Assembly: GCA_963556145.1 (NCBI GenBank)
Contig: OY744471.1
Span: 985,590 to 1,049,589 of the forward strand
Source: Hygrocybe punicea
Taxonomy: Eukaryota > Basidiomycota > Agaricomycetes > Agaricales > Hygrophoraceae
Length of the DNA stretch: 64,000 nt
Direction: 5' to 3'
A program made the position numbers and the translations under genes. Each line of letters begins with the position of its first letter. The first letter of the stretch is position 1. The notes beneath the pieces were generated by a model. It was not told where the DNA came from. It ran no database searches and saw only the letters and a program-made list of their open reading frames with translations. Positions 33,960 through 45,900 of this stretch are shown one piece after another.

Positions 33960-34250
33960 GAGGTCAGGGTAATGGAAAGAGCTTTGCCAACACTTCACAC
34001 TTCAAGCAGGACAAGTGCTATTCAAATCAAGTGTCGGCAAAACTCTTTCCATCACCCTCACCTCTTTCGTGTTTAACAGGACCTTCTCAGCTTCCCTCAT
34101 CCTTGCATCACCATTCATCCAGCACAAGTGCTATTCAAATCAAGTGTTGGCAACCTCTATTACCCTAACCCCTTTTGTGCCTCACTGGACCTTCTTAGCT
34201 TCCCTCATCCTTCCATCGAACCTCATGCAGGACAAGTGTTATTTAAACTG
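33960..34250. repeat. Inverted continuation of the minisatellite (hairpin-forming)
   Basis: After the array, GGTAATGGAAAGAGCTTTGCC (33969 on) is mirrored by GGCAAAACTCTTTCCATCACC (34037 on). The motif CAGGACAAGTGCTATTCAA, the reverse complement of the array's unit end, then recurs at 34008, 34121 (AGCACAAG variant) and 34228. The repeat family thus changes orientation at about 34.0 kb. Confidence 0.75.
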
Positions 34251-35824
34251 AGTGTTAGCAATGCTGCTCCTTGTGAACTTGGATGATGTGAACAGGCCCT
34301 GGGTGATGCTCTTGACTGGGGCTCTGGGTTGGACAAACACCATTATCATTTTGATTGGCCTCCACATTAGCATCAAATGTCACCCTTTGGCCTGTCATCA
34401 GATGTCAGAGTGACAGTGACTTAGTAGCAGTTTCCATATTGACGAAGAGACTGCAGAGGGAACCACATATTATTGACCTCCTGTCTTCAACCACGCTCCA
34501 TATGAATGTTGCATGAGGCCTTACACATCATGCAACGCTTCTGGCTAGTGGATTAGCAGACCAATACCATCATCATGCAATGCTCTCCATCTTTGAGAAC
34601 CTCCAACAGGATATGACACAATGACACCCACAACACTGACATATGACAATGCTGACTGGCTCTCTGATATATTCTCCAGTGAATGCAAAACAATTCTGCT
34701 CAAGTCCAAACAGTGTGGAGACACTGACACAGCCTTTTTCTCTTTCATGGACCAAATCTCCAGGTGGGGATCACATGATTCACATTGTGAAGCTTCATTG
34801 ATGAGCCTATCATTACTTTTGGGGCAAATGGCCACTTCATTCTTGCCAATGAGAACTTCAATGTGTCATCACCTATCAGGAAGAAGGCTGCCGTGTACCC
34901 CTATGGAACACCTTATGCCCCCACCAACCATGTGATGCTCCATGGGTCCGAGAAATTCTGTGTTTCACACCATGTCTAGCTATATGCAACCAGGCCCACT
35001 GCCCATATGTGTACATACTAGCAATTCCTGCCCTGGAACTAAGGTCTGTATGCAATTCCTCATCATCATTTTCTTGTCAATCATTAGGTCTCCTTCCATT
35101 GTGCACTGGAACATGCTCCCCTGTGTTTTGCTATTGTGTAATGATTTATCTTGTCTTTTCTTTCTTCCTGTCTCTGTCTTTCTCTCTGTTCCTGTCCTGC
35201 CCTGCACCACATTATGTTGCATTTCACAAGGACATGTATCTGCATATGTTGGATTACCATATATGTTTTGCTGTGTATTTGTAATCCTAGTGCTACATAC
35301 CATAGAAACCCTTCCACACATGTGTTTCATAAGCCTCATTTATATCTGAATAAGGACAAGGCCACATTCATCTCAAAGCCCACTTGTATCTAGCACAGCT
35401 GTCTTTCAAATTCTTAGAGGTAATTGTCCATTTACAGCATGAGGGCATGAATACCTGTGATGCTATTGTTGATGGTTGATTGAGTGGTTTGCCATCTAAT
35501 ATGTAGGCAAGAAGGATAAAAATGTCATGATTCTTTAACTTACAGACAAACAGGACTGTGATAAAATATGAAGGGCTTTGAGCAAGGTTGCAACAATACA
35601 AGGAGAGAGCTAATTCCACTGCTCTTCAGATGAGATTGGACAGTCACAAAGAGCAACACAATATATATATTGATGACATTGAACCAATGTGGAACACTCT
35701 CTCAAGGCTTGTCATTTCAATTCCTCATGGCATTGAGCCAGTCAGGATGCAACTGAGAGCCACTCAAGAGCATTGATCAATTGATGAGACAAACAATACA
35801 GTTACAGGGGAAACAGTGTGAAAA
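34251..35824. other. Intergenic; no recognisable gene
   Basis: Several frames of 60-135 codons overlap on both strands but none has a motif, a codon pattern or convincing splice sites. Nothing else seen. Confidence 0.5.
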
Positions 35825-36856
35825 TCAAATATAACCACAACCTCGGTACCAGCCGAAACAGTGTTCAGGTGAAACCATGTAAACAGCCTTGAGAAGAGTT
35901 ACAAAAATGTCCAAATCACTCATCGTGGTCATCGCCAAACAAATATACTCCCCATTGCGATGCAATTGATATTTCATGAAGGAGAATGCAAGTTCAATGG
36001 GGTTGAGATTGGGGGAGTACGGTGGGAGATATTCAATTTGCATTCCCCTACAGGAACATCAGATCATATGCACAAGTTCCCATAATATCTTACCTAGCCT
36101 CAATCCTTTCTCAGATGGCCGGAGTCCTATGTATGCGACAGTTGTCCATGATGATGACCAAATTATCTGCTGGATATTGTTGCATTTGATCCAAGAGCGA
36201 CTCGATAAATCGTTGAAAGATTTCACTCGTGAAATTTCCCTCGAGCACATCACAATGCAGGACTCCATCAGTCAAAGAGATAGCAGGAAGAACAGAAAAG
36301 CTAGAAAAGTTCAATTAGCTCACTCAGAAAATGAGGCACAAATTCTCACCACCTTCCACATACAAAGAAGGCCTTGCACTGCACTTTCGTCCCACGGATA
36401 GACCATGCTTGACCCCGATATGTTGTGCAGCGATCAACTGAACTTTCATCAACAAAGATGAGTTGTTGAGCTTGATACTGACTAATTCATGTAATATACT
36501 CGAACCTTTTCTCAGCGGAGCGTTCGGCTGCAATACGCGTCATCTAGTAACAAGGTACATATCTGGGGTTTGGTTGATCGTTCTGAGTAAATACTGAGCA
36601 AATGAATGAGTTTACAAATGTGTTCTAATAGAAGCATACTGACCTCCACGTCTAGGTCCCATAAGACCCTTCTCGCCCTCTTCTCTGCAGAGTCTCAAAT
36701 TCGAAGACATTTGTGTGTTTCAAAGTATTTGAGAATGCGTTCAACCGACCGGAGCGACACGCCTGTGTAAATGGCTATGTCTTCTTTGGGAAGCAACGAT
36801 GCAAGCCAGATTACGATCCAATGGACATGGGCTGGTATTGTGCGGCCCTTCGCCAT
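35825..36856 (-). CDS. Tc1/mariner-like (DDE_3 / IS630-type) transposase, intron-containing
   Basis: Starts MAKGRTIPAHVHWIVIWL at 36856. It is followed by a helix-turn-helix segment (LPKEDIAIYTGVSLRSVERIL). The exon at about 36480-36345 has LIFVDESSVDR (first catalytic Asp) and TTYRGQAWSIRG. The exon at 36314-36111 has VLPAISLTDGVLHCD and VIIMDNCRIH (second Asp). The last exon, from about 36055, has YLPPYSPNLNPIELAF (third acidic residue, Glu). All three acidic residues and the HTH are present, about 300 residues in total. The central DNA-binding exon between 36690 and 36490 is not clearly readable, so intactness is unsure. I could not identify terminal inverted repeats. Confidence 0.75.
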
Positions 36857-39800
36857 GCTACAGCATTGAAATGAGGTTGAACCAGCTGGTAAACCAGCCA
36901 GCAGCTTACCTCTCACAATCCCAAAAATTCAAGATTCTGAAAATTGTGATTTCTGCCCTCGGTCGAAGATTGAATGATGCAGACAGGCATCGGATTTATG
37001 GAACAGGTGTTATTTTGAGGATAGCTTGAGTATTCAACGAGATACAACAGTTTTCTGACTGACTACCTTTTTTGGAGTTTTTTTTTGGGTTCCACCAACC
37101 AGCCCGAAATATACAATAAATAAATCTATTGATATTGACTCTATTTCTGCCTAAAAAGCCTTGACATTGCAGTGTCATTTGTAGTGTAACATGCCAACAG
37201 CATCTGACAATTTTTCTGGCATTTATTTAGTTGGGCATTGCAGCAAAACAATGAAAACAATGCTGCATCTGAGTTGCTTAGTCATCGCTTAGTCAGTATC
37301 AAGTCCCAGTATATTGGACACCGCGTCCAGTTTTTTTACAGGTATGCGCGGCGGGTCCACTGGCAGTAGGCCTGGGGACTCAGCACACTGGCATAGGACC
37401 CAAAAGTAAGTTTTATTCATCATGATTTAACTTTCATTTATCATGTCAACGACTCGGACTCGGAAGACAACAACGAATACAACGACTCGGACCCACTGGC
37501 AGATAACTTGAACGACGACGACGACTCCGAGTCGGAAGTAACATGGGGGAGGGTGGTGCGCCCACCGTGGCTTACCGGCCCAGGTACATACCTCGAATCT
37601 AGTTCCTTCAATGTTCGCTAACCACACGTGGCCGACGGACTGGACAATGCCAGGCGAGTGACAACAATAGTGATATGCGGCGGTGGGCGGGGAGACACTG
37701 GCAGATGAAGTCGGCGACGTAGACGTCGAACTCCAGGAGGATGCGGCATAGCATCCATAGCCAACACGCCTAACTACGTAGCGCTAGAGAACATTGTACA
37801 ACGGCTAATGGGTGATATGACCGCTATGAGCCCTTACACTGCTATGAAAAGACAACCACGCTCTATTGACTGCTGTCTAGATGTTGCTCACGGCTACCAA
37901 GTGCTACAACTCGCTATGGAGCCTAGGTTCAGTGCTATGACTGCTATGACCTCGTTATGGAAATAAGCCTCATCTATGGCGGGAAACAGGTTTTGCTGAT
38001 GTAGTACTAAGAGAATGAGGGATCACACTGTGTGAACCCAACTGAGAGTGACTACTGAGTGGTGAGGGGGGAAATCCTACTGACTACTGGAATTTGGGGG
38101 CCCTATTTATACTGTTGGAGAACAATGGGGGACTGAGAACAATGGGAAAGTGAGAACAATAGGACTGAGTCATGAGAACAATGGATGGCATCAAAGAGGC
38201 TGTGAACAATGGGCTCTATCTCCATTTGGACTGTTTAGAACAAAGGACTGCTCAGAACAATAGACCATTGTCTTTATGTAAGCAGAATATCACAATCACT
38301 CTCTGATGCATCCTATCTTATCATTATCTTATCATCCTCTTGTTCACATCTTATCTAATCATTTCCCATCATCTAGCTAAGCCGCTTTTGATCAATACAA
38401 GTAAACAAGATTTGTAATCAATCCATTACTGCTAATATAGGTAAGAATGCTAGTTGGGCTTGTCTCCTTGCACACGCAATACAGAGAAATATATAATAAA
38501 TACTAATGAGTGGGGGATGTGCCTCTGTGCACCATACATAAACGGTTAAGTCTGGGCATTGCTAGTGAAGCCATAATAAATGATATAAAGGTAAGCATAT
38601 ATGCTATCTGTGTCTGTTCACTAGCATGCATAATGTGGAAAGGCATAGAATGGGTACTAATGAGTGTAGATGTGCATCCATAGTGTTGCACTTAAATATC
38701 TAAGTCCGTGGTCCGATGGTAAACCCATGACAGTACACCCAAAAACACTTGGGGTCATGACACCGATATCTACAGCTTTTATTGTGAGGGCAGAATTTTA
38801 GATTATTTGGTCTCCAGATGATCGGGACCTGGCTTGTGCCTGAATTATCTTGAGACCAAATATCTTCAAGATCTGCCTGACAATAAGATCCACAGATATC
38901 TGGCCAGAAATCTTAAATATTTGGATCATTTTCTTTTTTCTGAATACATGTTCACAATAACGAAAACAATAAGGATTATTCTATTTGGCTCCCCGGGGTG
39001 CACCCAACTTCCCATGCACCCCTTGCCTTATAAGATGATAGCTATGTAAAATAATTTTGACTAATCAATTTTAACTCAAGTTCTACTGGTGATAAAATGA
39101 CTGAAAAATTATCTCTATGCAGTGTGAAGACTCAGACATGTAAAAACTAATTCTTGTCAAATTCTGTTCAGTTGGTGTTTAGATATAGGCATCAATTCCA
39201 GATAAGTTCTTTATTTCTAAGCAACTATTCAATCAAAGCAAAACATTATTTTTCTATGAACACCTAGAAGTGTAAGCTTACTCATCTATGATTTTCTATG
39301 ATTTTATCACCAACAAGACTTTAATTAAAACTGATTCATTGGATTTATTTCACTTAGCTACCACTATGTAAGGTAAGGGGTGTATGGGAAGTTGGGTGCA
39401 GGGTGCCAAATAGAACTACCCAAACAATAAAGGCTTAAATAATTGTATTTTCTGTATACACTATTTTCCATATGAATACCGCATTTAGATAACATTATTT
39501 TCTACAATATTTTCACGAGCGGGATAACAATGCAAATAATTTTGAAATGTGACTGGATATTTGTCTATTATTTGATCACAAAAAATCCTCGTCTGTGTCT
39601 TGTGCCACCCTCCACACAAAACTTGCATAGTGCCAGCCCACAAACTGTCACATGCCAGGCCTCTATTTAAGATACAGGTCATCCAAACTCAGCTTACTCC
39701 CTAACCCTAGGCTTAGTGCTTAGTAAGTGGCCAAAATGGCAGAGGAAAAAATGTTAAATTGTAATTAGGCTAATTTTTATCTATTTGGCTGATAAAAACT

Positions 39801-40040
39801 CATCAATCTCAGCTATTATACTTTCTGGCTACAATCGATGACCATGGTATTTTTTGTTTGCCTCCAAATCTGTGTCTTGCATACAGACAAGCTTTTGATT
39901 TGATTTCAAAAGCCACCAGCTTATGTCAGGGAAGCCTAAAGCTCAGAGGTTCCTTGGCTCATTGTTGATGTGTTCTCATGGTCCACTTTGCAAGGTTCAT
40001 TTTATTATAATGCCAAGATCTTGCTGGCACTTTGTGAGCC
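36857..40040. other. Gene-poor DNA with repeat fragments
   Basis: A small acidic plus-strand open frame at about 37440-37588 (NDSDSEDNNEYNDSDP, ending PPWLTGP at a donor-like GTACAT) may be an exon remnant. CTATG-rich DNA at 37760-38000 forms the right inverted end of the candidate 13-kb element. GAACAATGG recurs irregularly at 38125-38260. Near-repeats ATACTAATGAGTG and GTACTAATGAGTG occur at 38499 and 38651. Confidence 0.4.
39430..39610 (-). repeat. Dispersed AT-rich repeat, copy B
   Basis: Inverted copy of 23920-24110 (see that entry for shared blocks). Confidence 0.7.
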
Positions 40041-40367
40041 TGTTACGTTTTTCAACTCCGCAACTCCGATTCCAACTCCATTACCCACCATGACAATTCC
40101 ACTTTATCACACCTTCCTTTTTCATTTCCTTTTACCTTTTGTCTTCTTTTGGACATCGTTGTTTCTTCCTGTCCTTGTTCTCTTTTCTTCTAGAACAATC
40201 CAGACCAACCATGGACACATCCCCACGTTACCTTGCTGCACCCGAATAGTCTCCTTGCTGACAGACATCATTGCTATTGTCTTTTCCCTTGCCCTGACAT
40301 ATTGTTGACTTCATCCCACGACAAACCGATTTACAATGGCTGTACTCCTGACACAGCTAGTTACCGT

Positions 40368-41160
40368 TGTAAAGGCGAGGTCGGGGTGGCTGCGGAATAA
40401 TAATCCTAAGCCTGTGGGGTCAGCGTAGAAGTGACTAGGAATAGTCTAACAAGCTTCAGTAAGATAATAGGATATAAAAGGTAAGAAGCCGCCGAGTAAA
40501 CTACTGAAATCTATCGAGACTGGTTGAAGCCGACGAAGCCGACGATGTCGGGTATGGCGGGTTGGGTGTCGGGTGACGAGAAACGTAGAGATTAAGACGG
40601 TAGAAGGATGGGGAGAGCGTCGAGGAAACCGACGAGTAGTATGTGCGATGGATTTTACTGAGAGACTAATTCTCAGAGAGAGGAAACGGGGGAACTGGTT
40701 TCTTATTTTGAGACGGCACTTGGGCACCGTTTTTATACTACAAATTTCTGTACCTAGATTCGGACGAGAGTCCTCGGCCGATGAGAGGAAACAAAGGAGA
40801 ATAAAAATGGGGAAGTAGGAAGAGCGTTGCGAGGTGACGATCATAGGGAAAATGGGTGGAAGATATAAAAACCGTAAAAGATGCAAAATACTTTACTATA
40901 TCCCCATAAGGGAGACACTATGCGTGAATAAGGCAAGTCCGATGTCGGGATCCCAGTCCGATGAGATCTATCTTTGATATTTGAAGTTCCGCGAGTTTAG
41001 GAGATAGACCGACCAGGTACGTGAGCGGCCGTGCTAGTCGGTATGCATCGGGTTGCGTCGGGTTGCGTCGGGTTCGAGCGTAGATTGCTAGAGACGTCGG
41101 GTTCGAGCGGATTCGCTAGATATCGATGTTACGGCCTCAGAGGGTCGAGGACCCTCTACA
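40368..41160 (-). repeat. Gypsy 3' LTR (left in window)
   Basis: 793 bp, TG...CA ends. About 15 substitutions and two indels (9 and about 11 bp, both in short repeats) separate it from the right LTR. Almost all substitutions are CpG/TpG or CpG/CpA changes. Confidence 0.9.
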
Positions 41161-41329
41161 TCTCCTTGGGTCTTCTAATAGAGACCATCCGTGGTCGAGA
41201 ATATGGGGTCTCCAAATGCGGGTCGCGAATGTGGCCAATCACGTGAGCGGCCAAACAACGGCAAAGTAAAAAAAAATAAAAAAAATCTCGTTGTTGATCC
41301 GACCTTTCCCCTACTATCACACGTCCACA

Positions 41330-42726
41330 ATGTCCCAAGTCTACAACAATTTCCTCGCCTTCGTCGAAAGTATCGAACCCGATGTCCGGGTGGACTACGA
41401 AGAGGCCGTCAACGCGGTCACCATGTTTCACAGCGACGACCTCATAACGATGGTGGACGGCAACGAGGGGATGGCCCAACAATGGTTAAGCGGCCGCAAG
41501 AAAGCGCTGGTGAGTTTCCCTATTGACTACGTGTGTCCTAAGATAGCTCATGTCGTCCCGCCAGCGTGCTTATAATGGAATCGTCGCGGAACTCCGAGCT
41601 GGTGGTACGAGGCCAGTAACGCCACCGTTATGGGCCGACCGCCAATCGTACGCCAACGATGTCGAAGAGTGGCTGAAAGAAGCGGCGGACCGAGAGAGGC
41701 AGGAAAAGGAAGAAGCCAGACGGCGGGCAGATGAAGAAGCGGCTACGTGGGAAGAGGAGGCCAGACGGATGGCAGAGGCAAATGCACGAGCGGAGGCGGA
41801 GAAAAGGCGAAAGGTGGCAGAGGAAAGGCGGGAGCAGCTTAGAATAGAACAACACAAGCAGCACTGGAATCAAGAAGCGGACTGGGTTGAAAGGGATGGA
41901 GCCGCGTATCGGCGGCGGCTCAGCAAAGAATGGCGAGCTGAAGCAAACGCATCGGTCGCGGGTGAACCAAGGACTGAGTCGATTCCGGAGGGCAAAGCCA
42001 CAGTTGAGCCAGAGGAAGGCCCCGTCGACCCAGCACCAGAGACACCGGCCGATGTAGAAGACGTAGATATGCCGGGCGTAGAGACCGGAGACCTGGCTGG
42101 TACGACGGTAAGTTCTTGTGTCGGTTCATTTGTTCTTTAGTCACTGATCCTGGTAACAGTTCACCGGGCCGTTTCCCCTACAACCCTGCACCAACTGCGT
42201 CAAGGCTCAAGAGGCGTGTCAAGGCATCACGGGCTACATGTGCGAACGATGCTGGAGGCTGAAGAAAAGATGTACTAACGCTACACACCGGACGGGCGGG
42301 GGTCGGCGTAAGGTGGATACCGGAAAGGGCAAAGAGGTCGCGGTCGGCACGAGGAAGCCGTTGTCGTTCACGACAAAGCCCATCCACAGTAGACCTGCCC
42401 GGGCGTCAACGAGCAAACCACGGGTCGAGGACGTGGAGTCGGTCGAGGACGATGACGAAGACGAGGAGGAGTCGGAGGAAGAGCGGCCGACGAAAAGGCT
42501 TAGGGCGGCCTCGGCAGCAAACCCGTTCATTTTGACGATGGAGAATTACGAGCAAGTGTCGGCGCGGCTAGCGGTCCTTACGGAGGAGCTGGGAGCCCTG
42601 GGCACCAACGTCAACCGTCACCTCGTCCACTTCGGTCAAGAGTTCCAGCGGCTTCGCGTCAATCTCGAACGGTCGACCTCAAGGTTGGCAATGTTGAAGC
42701 GGGATTACGAGACCGGCTGCCTGTAA
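41330..42726 (+). CDS. Antisense-oriented extra gene of the Gypsy element; coiled coil plus Zn2Cys6-like cluster
   Basis: Three exons with clean borders: 41330-41509, 41565-42107 and 42160-42726. It starts MSQVYNNFLAFVESI 170 bp inside the left LTR and runs against gag-pol. Exon 2 encodes a long charged helix (EKEEARRRADEEAATWEEEA) likely to form a coiled coil. Exon 3 opens with CTNCVKAQEACQGITGYMC followed by ERCWRLKKRC, spacing CX2CX6CX7CX2CX6C, the pattern of fungal Zn(II)2Cys6 binuclear clusters. Then come an acidic stretch (EDDDEDEEESEEE), a PTKRLR basic motif and a C-terminal helix. All frames are intact, unlike gag-pol. It could bind DNA or RNA, or regulate the element; similar unnamed cysteine-cluster proteins are frequent in agaricomycete genomes. 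Function unknown. Confidence 0.75.
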
Positions 42727-42937
42727 AATATATAAAAATAACGAGCCCATTGTATATATATATATATATAAAATATATCGTGTACATAAAAGACGTGTCA
42801 GCTTGTTCACCCAGCTAAGGAAAGCCGATCGGCTCCCGAAGACATAGGACTATTCGCATCATTCGTCATATCGTTAGAAAACTAAGAGGAACTAAATAAA
42901 ATGTGGGTATAACATGGACAGAATATAAATGAAATGC
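42727..42937. repeat. (TA)n tract and 3' end of converging genes
   Basis: A TATATATATA run at about 42752-42770 lies between the stop of the antisense gene (42726) and the stop of the integrase frame (42938). The two genes converge here. Confidence 0.8.
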
Positions 42938-45900
42938 TTAATCGTCGTCGGGTGAGGAGTCTATAGAGGGCGGGTACATCGGATCATCAAGATCGTTTGA
43001 ATCGGTATCGTCGGCATCGGGGTATTGTAAGAAGTCGTCCAACGGTATCGATATTTTTGAGCGGGCGTGGTAGGGTACGACTCGGAAAGCGGCAAATCGA
43101 GATTTAGAAACCGCACCGTCGAGTTTTGCGAGTATGTAGGATCCGCCTTCTGTTTTCCTGACGACAACCATGGGTCCAAAGTACCGCGGTTTTGCTTTAC
43201 GATCGAGAGACATTTCGATACGTGAATTTCGGACGAGAACGAGGTTACCGGGTTCGAAGTCGAAAACTTTGATCGTGTTGGCGTATTTCTGCTCGAATTG
43301 CCGGGCGGACGCGAGCCGAGATTTGGTAAGCTTTTCTTTGACCCGATCGAGGTCGGCTTCTCGTTTACAAAGTTGTCGGGCGCGGATGACTATGAGGTTG
43401 GTCGTAGACATCGTATCTTGCGTCGGAACCATGTACGTAGCTTCAGCAAAATTGAATGGAAAAAGCGGTTCTACTCCGTGTGCGATGTAGTAGGACGAGT
43501 ATCCGAGGCTTTTGTGTGTCGTGACCCGTTCGGCCCAAAATACGGAGTGGGTTACGGTGTGCCATTTCTTTTCATCTCCGTCACAACTTTTCATAATGGC
43601 CTCCCGGACATCTAGGTGGCGATGCTCAACGGGTCCATTCGCTTGTGAGTTATAGGGCGAAATGCGGATGTGGCGGATACCGTAGCGGGAGGCGAGATAG
43701 TCGAGTGCTTCTACGAATGGCTTGCCATTGTCGGTAACGATTTCTTCGAGAGCGCCCCAACGGCATAAGATGTCTTCGAACAGGAATGTGCCGATGGTCG
43801 AGCCGGTCTTGCGGGGTAACATGCGGAACTCAGGGTAAGCGGACAGGGAGCAACGGGCTTGGACAATGTATCGATAGCCGCCAGATCGTGGCATAAACAT
43901 TGTGTCGACATACACTTTACGAAATAGCGAGGCCGGTGTAGCGACGGTGGGTGGAATGTGATGGTAACGCATTTGCCGTACTTGGCACTGATGGCAAGAC
44001 TGGACGTACCACTTAACGTTGTGGTCGAGGTGCGGCTACCAGAAACGGTCGAGTAGCCGGGTGCGGACGGAGAATATGCCTTTATGGCCGAGAGAGTCGT
44101 GAGCGTCTTTGAGTAATTGAAGCCGGCGGTCGGGCGGTATGACGAGTTTGTGTTTTCCGTGACGGTCTTTACGCCAAAGCTTGTTATCGGTGACGAAGAA
44201 TTCAAGGGCGTATCGTAAGAACAGATGGTATTCTTCGTCCGTGAAGTTCACGGGTCGGGTTAGATCTCGTAACCAAGTCTCGACGAGGGCAAGACGAACG
44301 TCGGCCACGCGGGCTTTATCGGATCGCGGTATGTCAGAAACGGCTTCCTGATTTGTGTAGACGAGGACGGCCGGTAATTCTTGGAGTCGGTCGGCTGTGG
44401 CACGGCATCGGCCGCATACGGCAATCGGCTTAGACGGTATGGGGACGGGTCGGTAGTTGACGACTTCCATAAAGAAACCGTAGGAGTGGTCGAGCCAATC
44501 GTCGGAGTCGTTGATCTCCTCGGGGTCTTCTGCAGCGCGGGGACATCGGGAGAGTCCGTCGGGTGCACCGTGTGCGGAAGCGGGTACGTGAACGAGTCTA
44601 AAGTCAAATAAGAGCACGCCGGCTATCCATCGGTTGATCGTTGCATTGGGCTGAATGTTGGGGTTGTTGAGCATCCCTTTTATGTACTTCGCGTCGACTT
44701 CAACGGTGAGGTTGCGGACGCCGATAATAAAAATCCGATAGGCGCGGAGGGCCCTGAAGAGACCGTAAAGCTCGAGCTTGGACTGAGAGTATCGGGCTTC
44801 GCGTTCGTTCCACGATATTGAACCAAAACGATTCGGATAGCGCTTTCCGTTGGTGTGGATTTGCATAAGAACGAAGCCGACTCCAAGAACGGATGAATCG
44901 ACGGCGAGAATCACTTCCCATTCACACGTAATGACAGCGTTTTTGAGGTAGTCGACGGCGGTCTCTTCTTCTTCACCAAATTCGAAGGGTATACCTTTGC
45001 GGGTAAGACAGACGAGGGGTCGGGAGTGGAGCGAGAAGTCCTTGATAAAAATACGCAAGACGCCGCAGATACCGAGAAAGGCGCGAACTTCGGTGAGGTT
45101 GGTCGGCAGTGGCCAATCGCGAATCTTCTGTACTTTGGAGTCGTTGGCTACTCTTCCTTCGTATGTGCATCGGTGGCCAACAACGATGACTGAGGGTCGA
45201 CACAACTCGAGTTTTTTGCTGTTGAAGGTACCGCCGACATAGCGGAAACGCTGGATGACGCGGTTGACACCTTGGAAGTGCTCCCAAATGAAACGTCGGA
45301 TTGCCGGGTTCTCGGGTATAGTCTCGTAGGTACCGTCGGGTTGCTCGTAGCGGGTTGGAGGCCCTTTGACGGGAATATCGTCCATATACGGAACGGCAAG
45401 ATGAGGGATTTCGTCACGGAGGATGTACGTGGAGTCACCGTGTAGGATCTGCGGGGAATTTGTGTATCCCATAGCAATCCGCGTAAGTCGAAGCGTTCCG
45501 AGTGGAGACTGAAAGGTCATATAGTCCCGAGACGAGGGGTGGACGAGGCGTTGGTCGAAAGAGACAAAGAGGTCGAAGGAAGCGTAGCAAGAGTGGCTGC
45601 CAAAGGCCTCGGCCAAGTGCTCGGTCATGGGCGGTACGGCGGGATCGCGGATAGTGATGGCGTTAAGCGGCTGTAGATCATGGACGATTTGAAGAGACTT
45701 CCCATCCTTTTTCAAAACGCAGAACCAGCGGGAGCGGTATGACGAATTCGAGGGTTCATAGGTACCGGCGTTAATTTTGTCTTTGATGATGCCGATGACT
45801 TCGTTAAGGATGCCAGGTGGGATGGGATATTGTGATGGACCCACAGGTCGTGCGGTATGGTGGGAATGTGGATCGGTGGGAAGTAGTCCGTATTGAACAG

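Larger units (their letters stand above)
24762..38000. mobile_element. Candidate 13.2-kb composite element with 20-bp inverted ends
   Basis: TACTACATCAGCAAAACCTG at 24762 and its exact reverse complement ending near 38000 face each other. Both have subterminal CATAGC/CTATG-rich DNA. Directly outside both ends lies a TA-containing context, but no convincing longer duplication. Inside are a DUF6532 gene, a Ser/Pro-rich gene, a Plavaka transposase, a minisatellite and a Tc1/mariner-like transposase. That these form one mobile unit is inference; the ends could belong to separate copies of a small element. Confidence 0.35.

Noticed and set aside
33186..33998. Minus-strand frames of up to 270 codons with QDKCYSTHASAGLPQLPSP-like repeats
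   Set aside because: Produced by the 61-bp minisatellite, which is open in all three minus frames.
35780..37330. Terminal inverted repeats for the Tc1/mariner-like transposase
   Set aside because: CAGTTTTTTTACAG near 37330 and ACAGTTACAGGGG near 35797 looked promising but do not match as an inverted pair with TA flanks.
40368..41160. Genes in the Gypsy LTRs (matching minus-strand frames at 40446-40886 and 49673-49864)
   Set aside because: Present in both LTRs as repeat sequence; no conserved protein feature.
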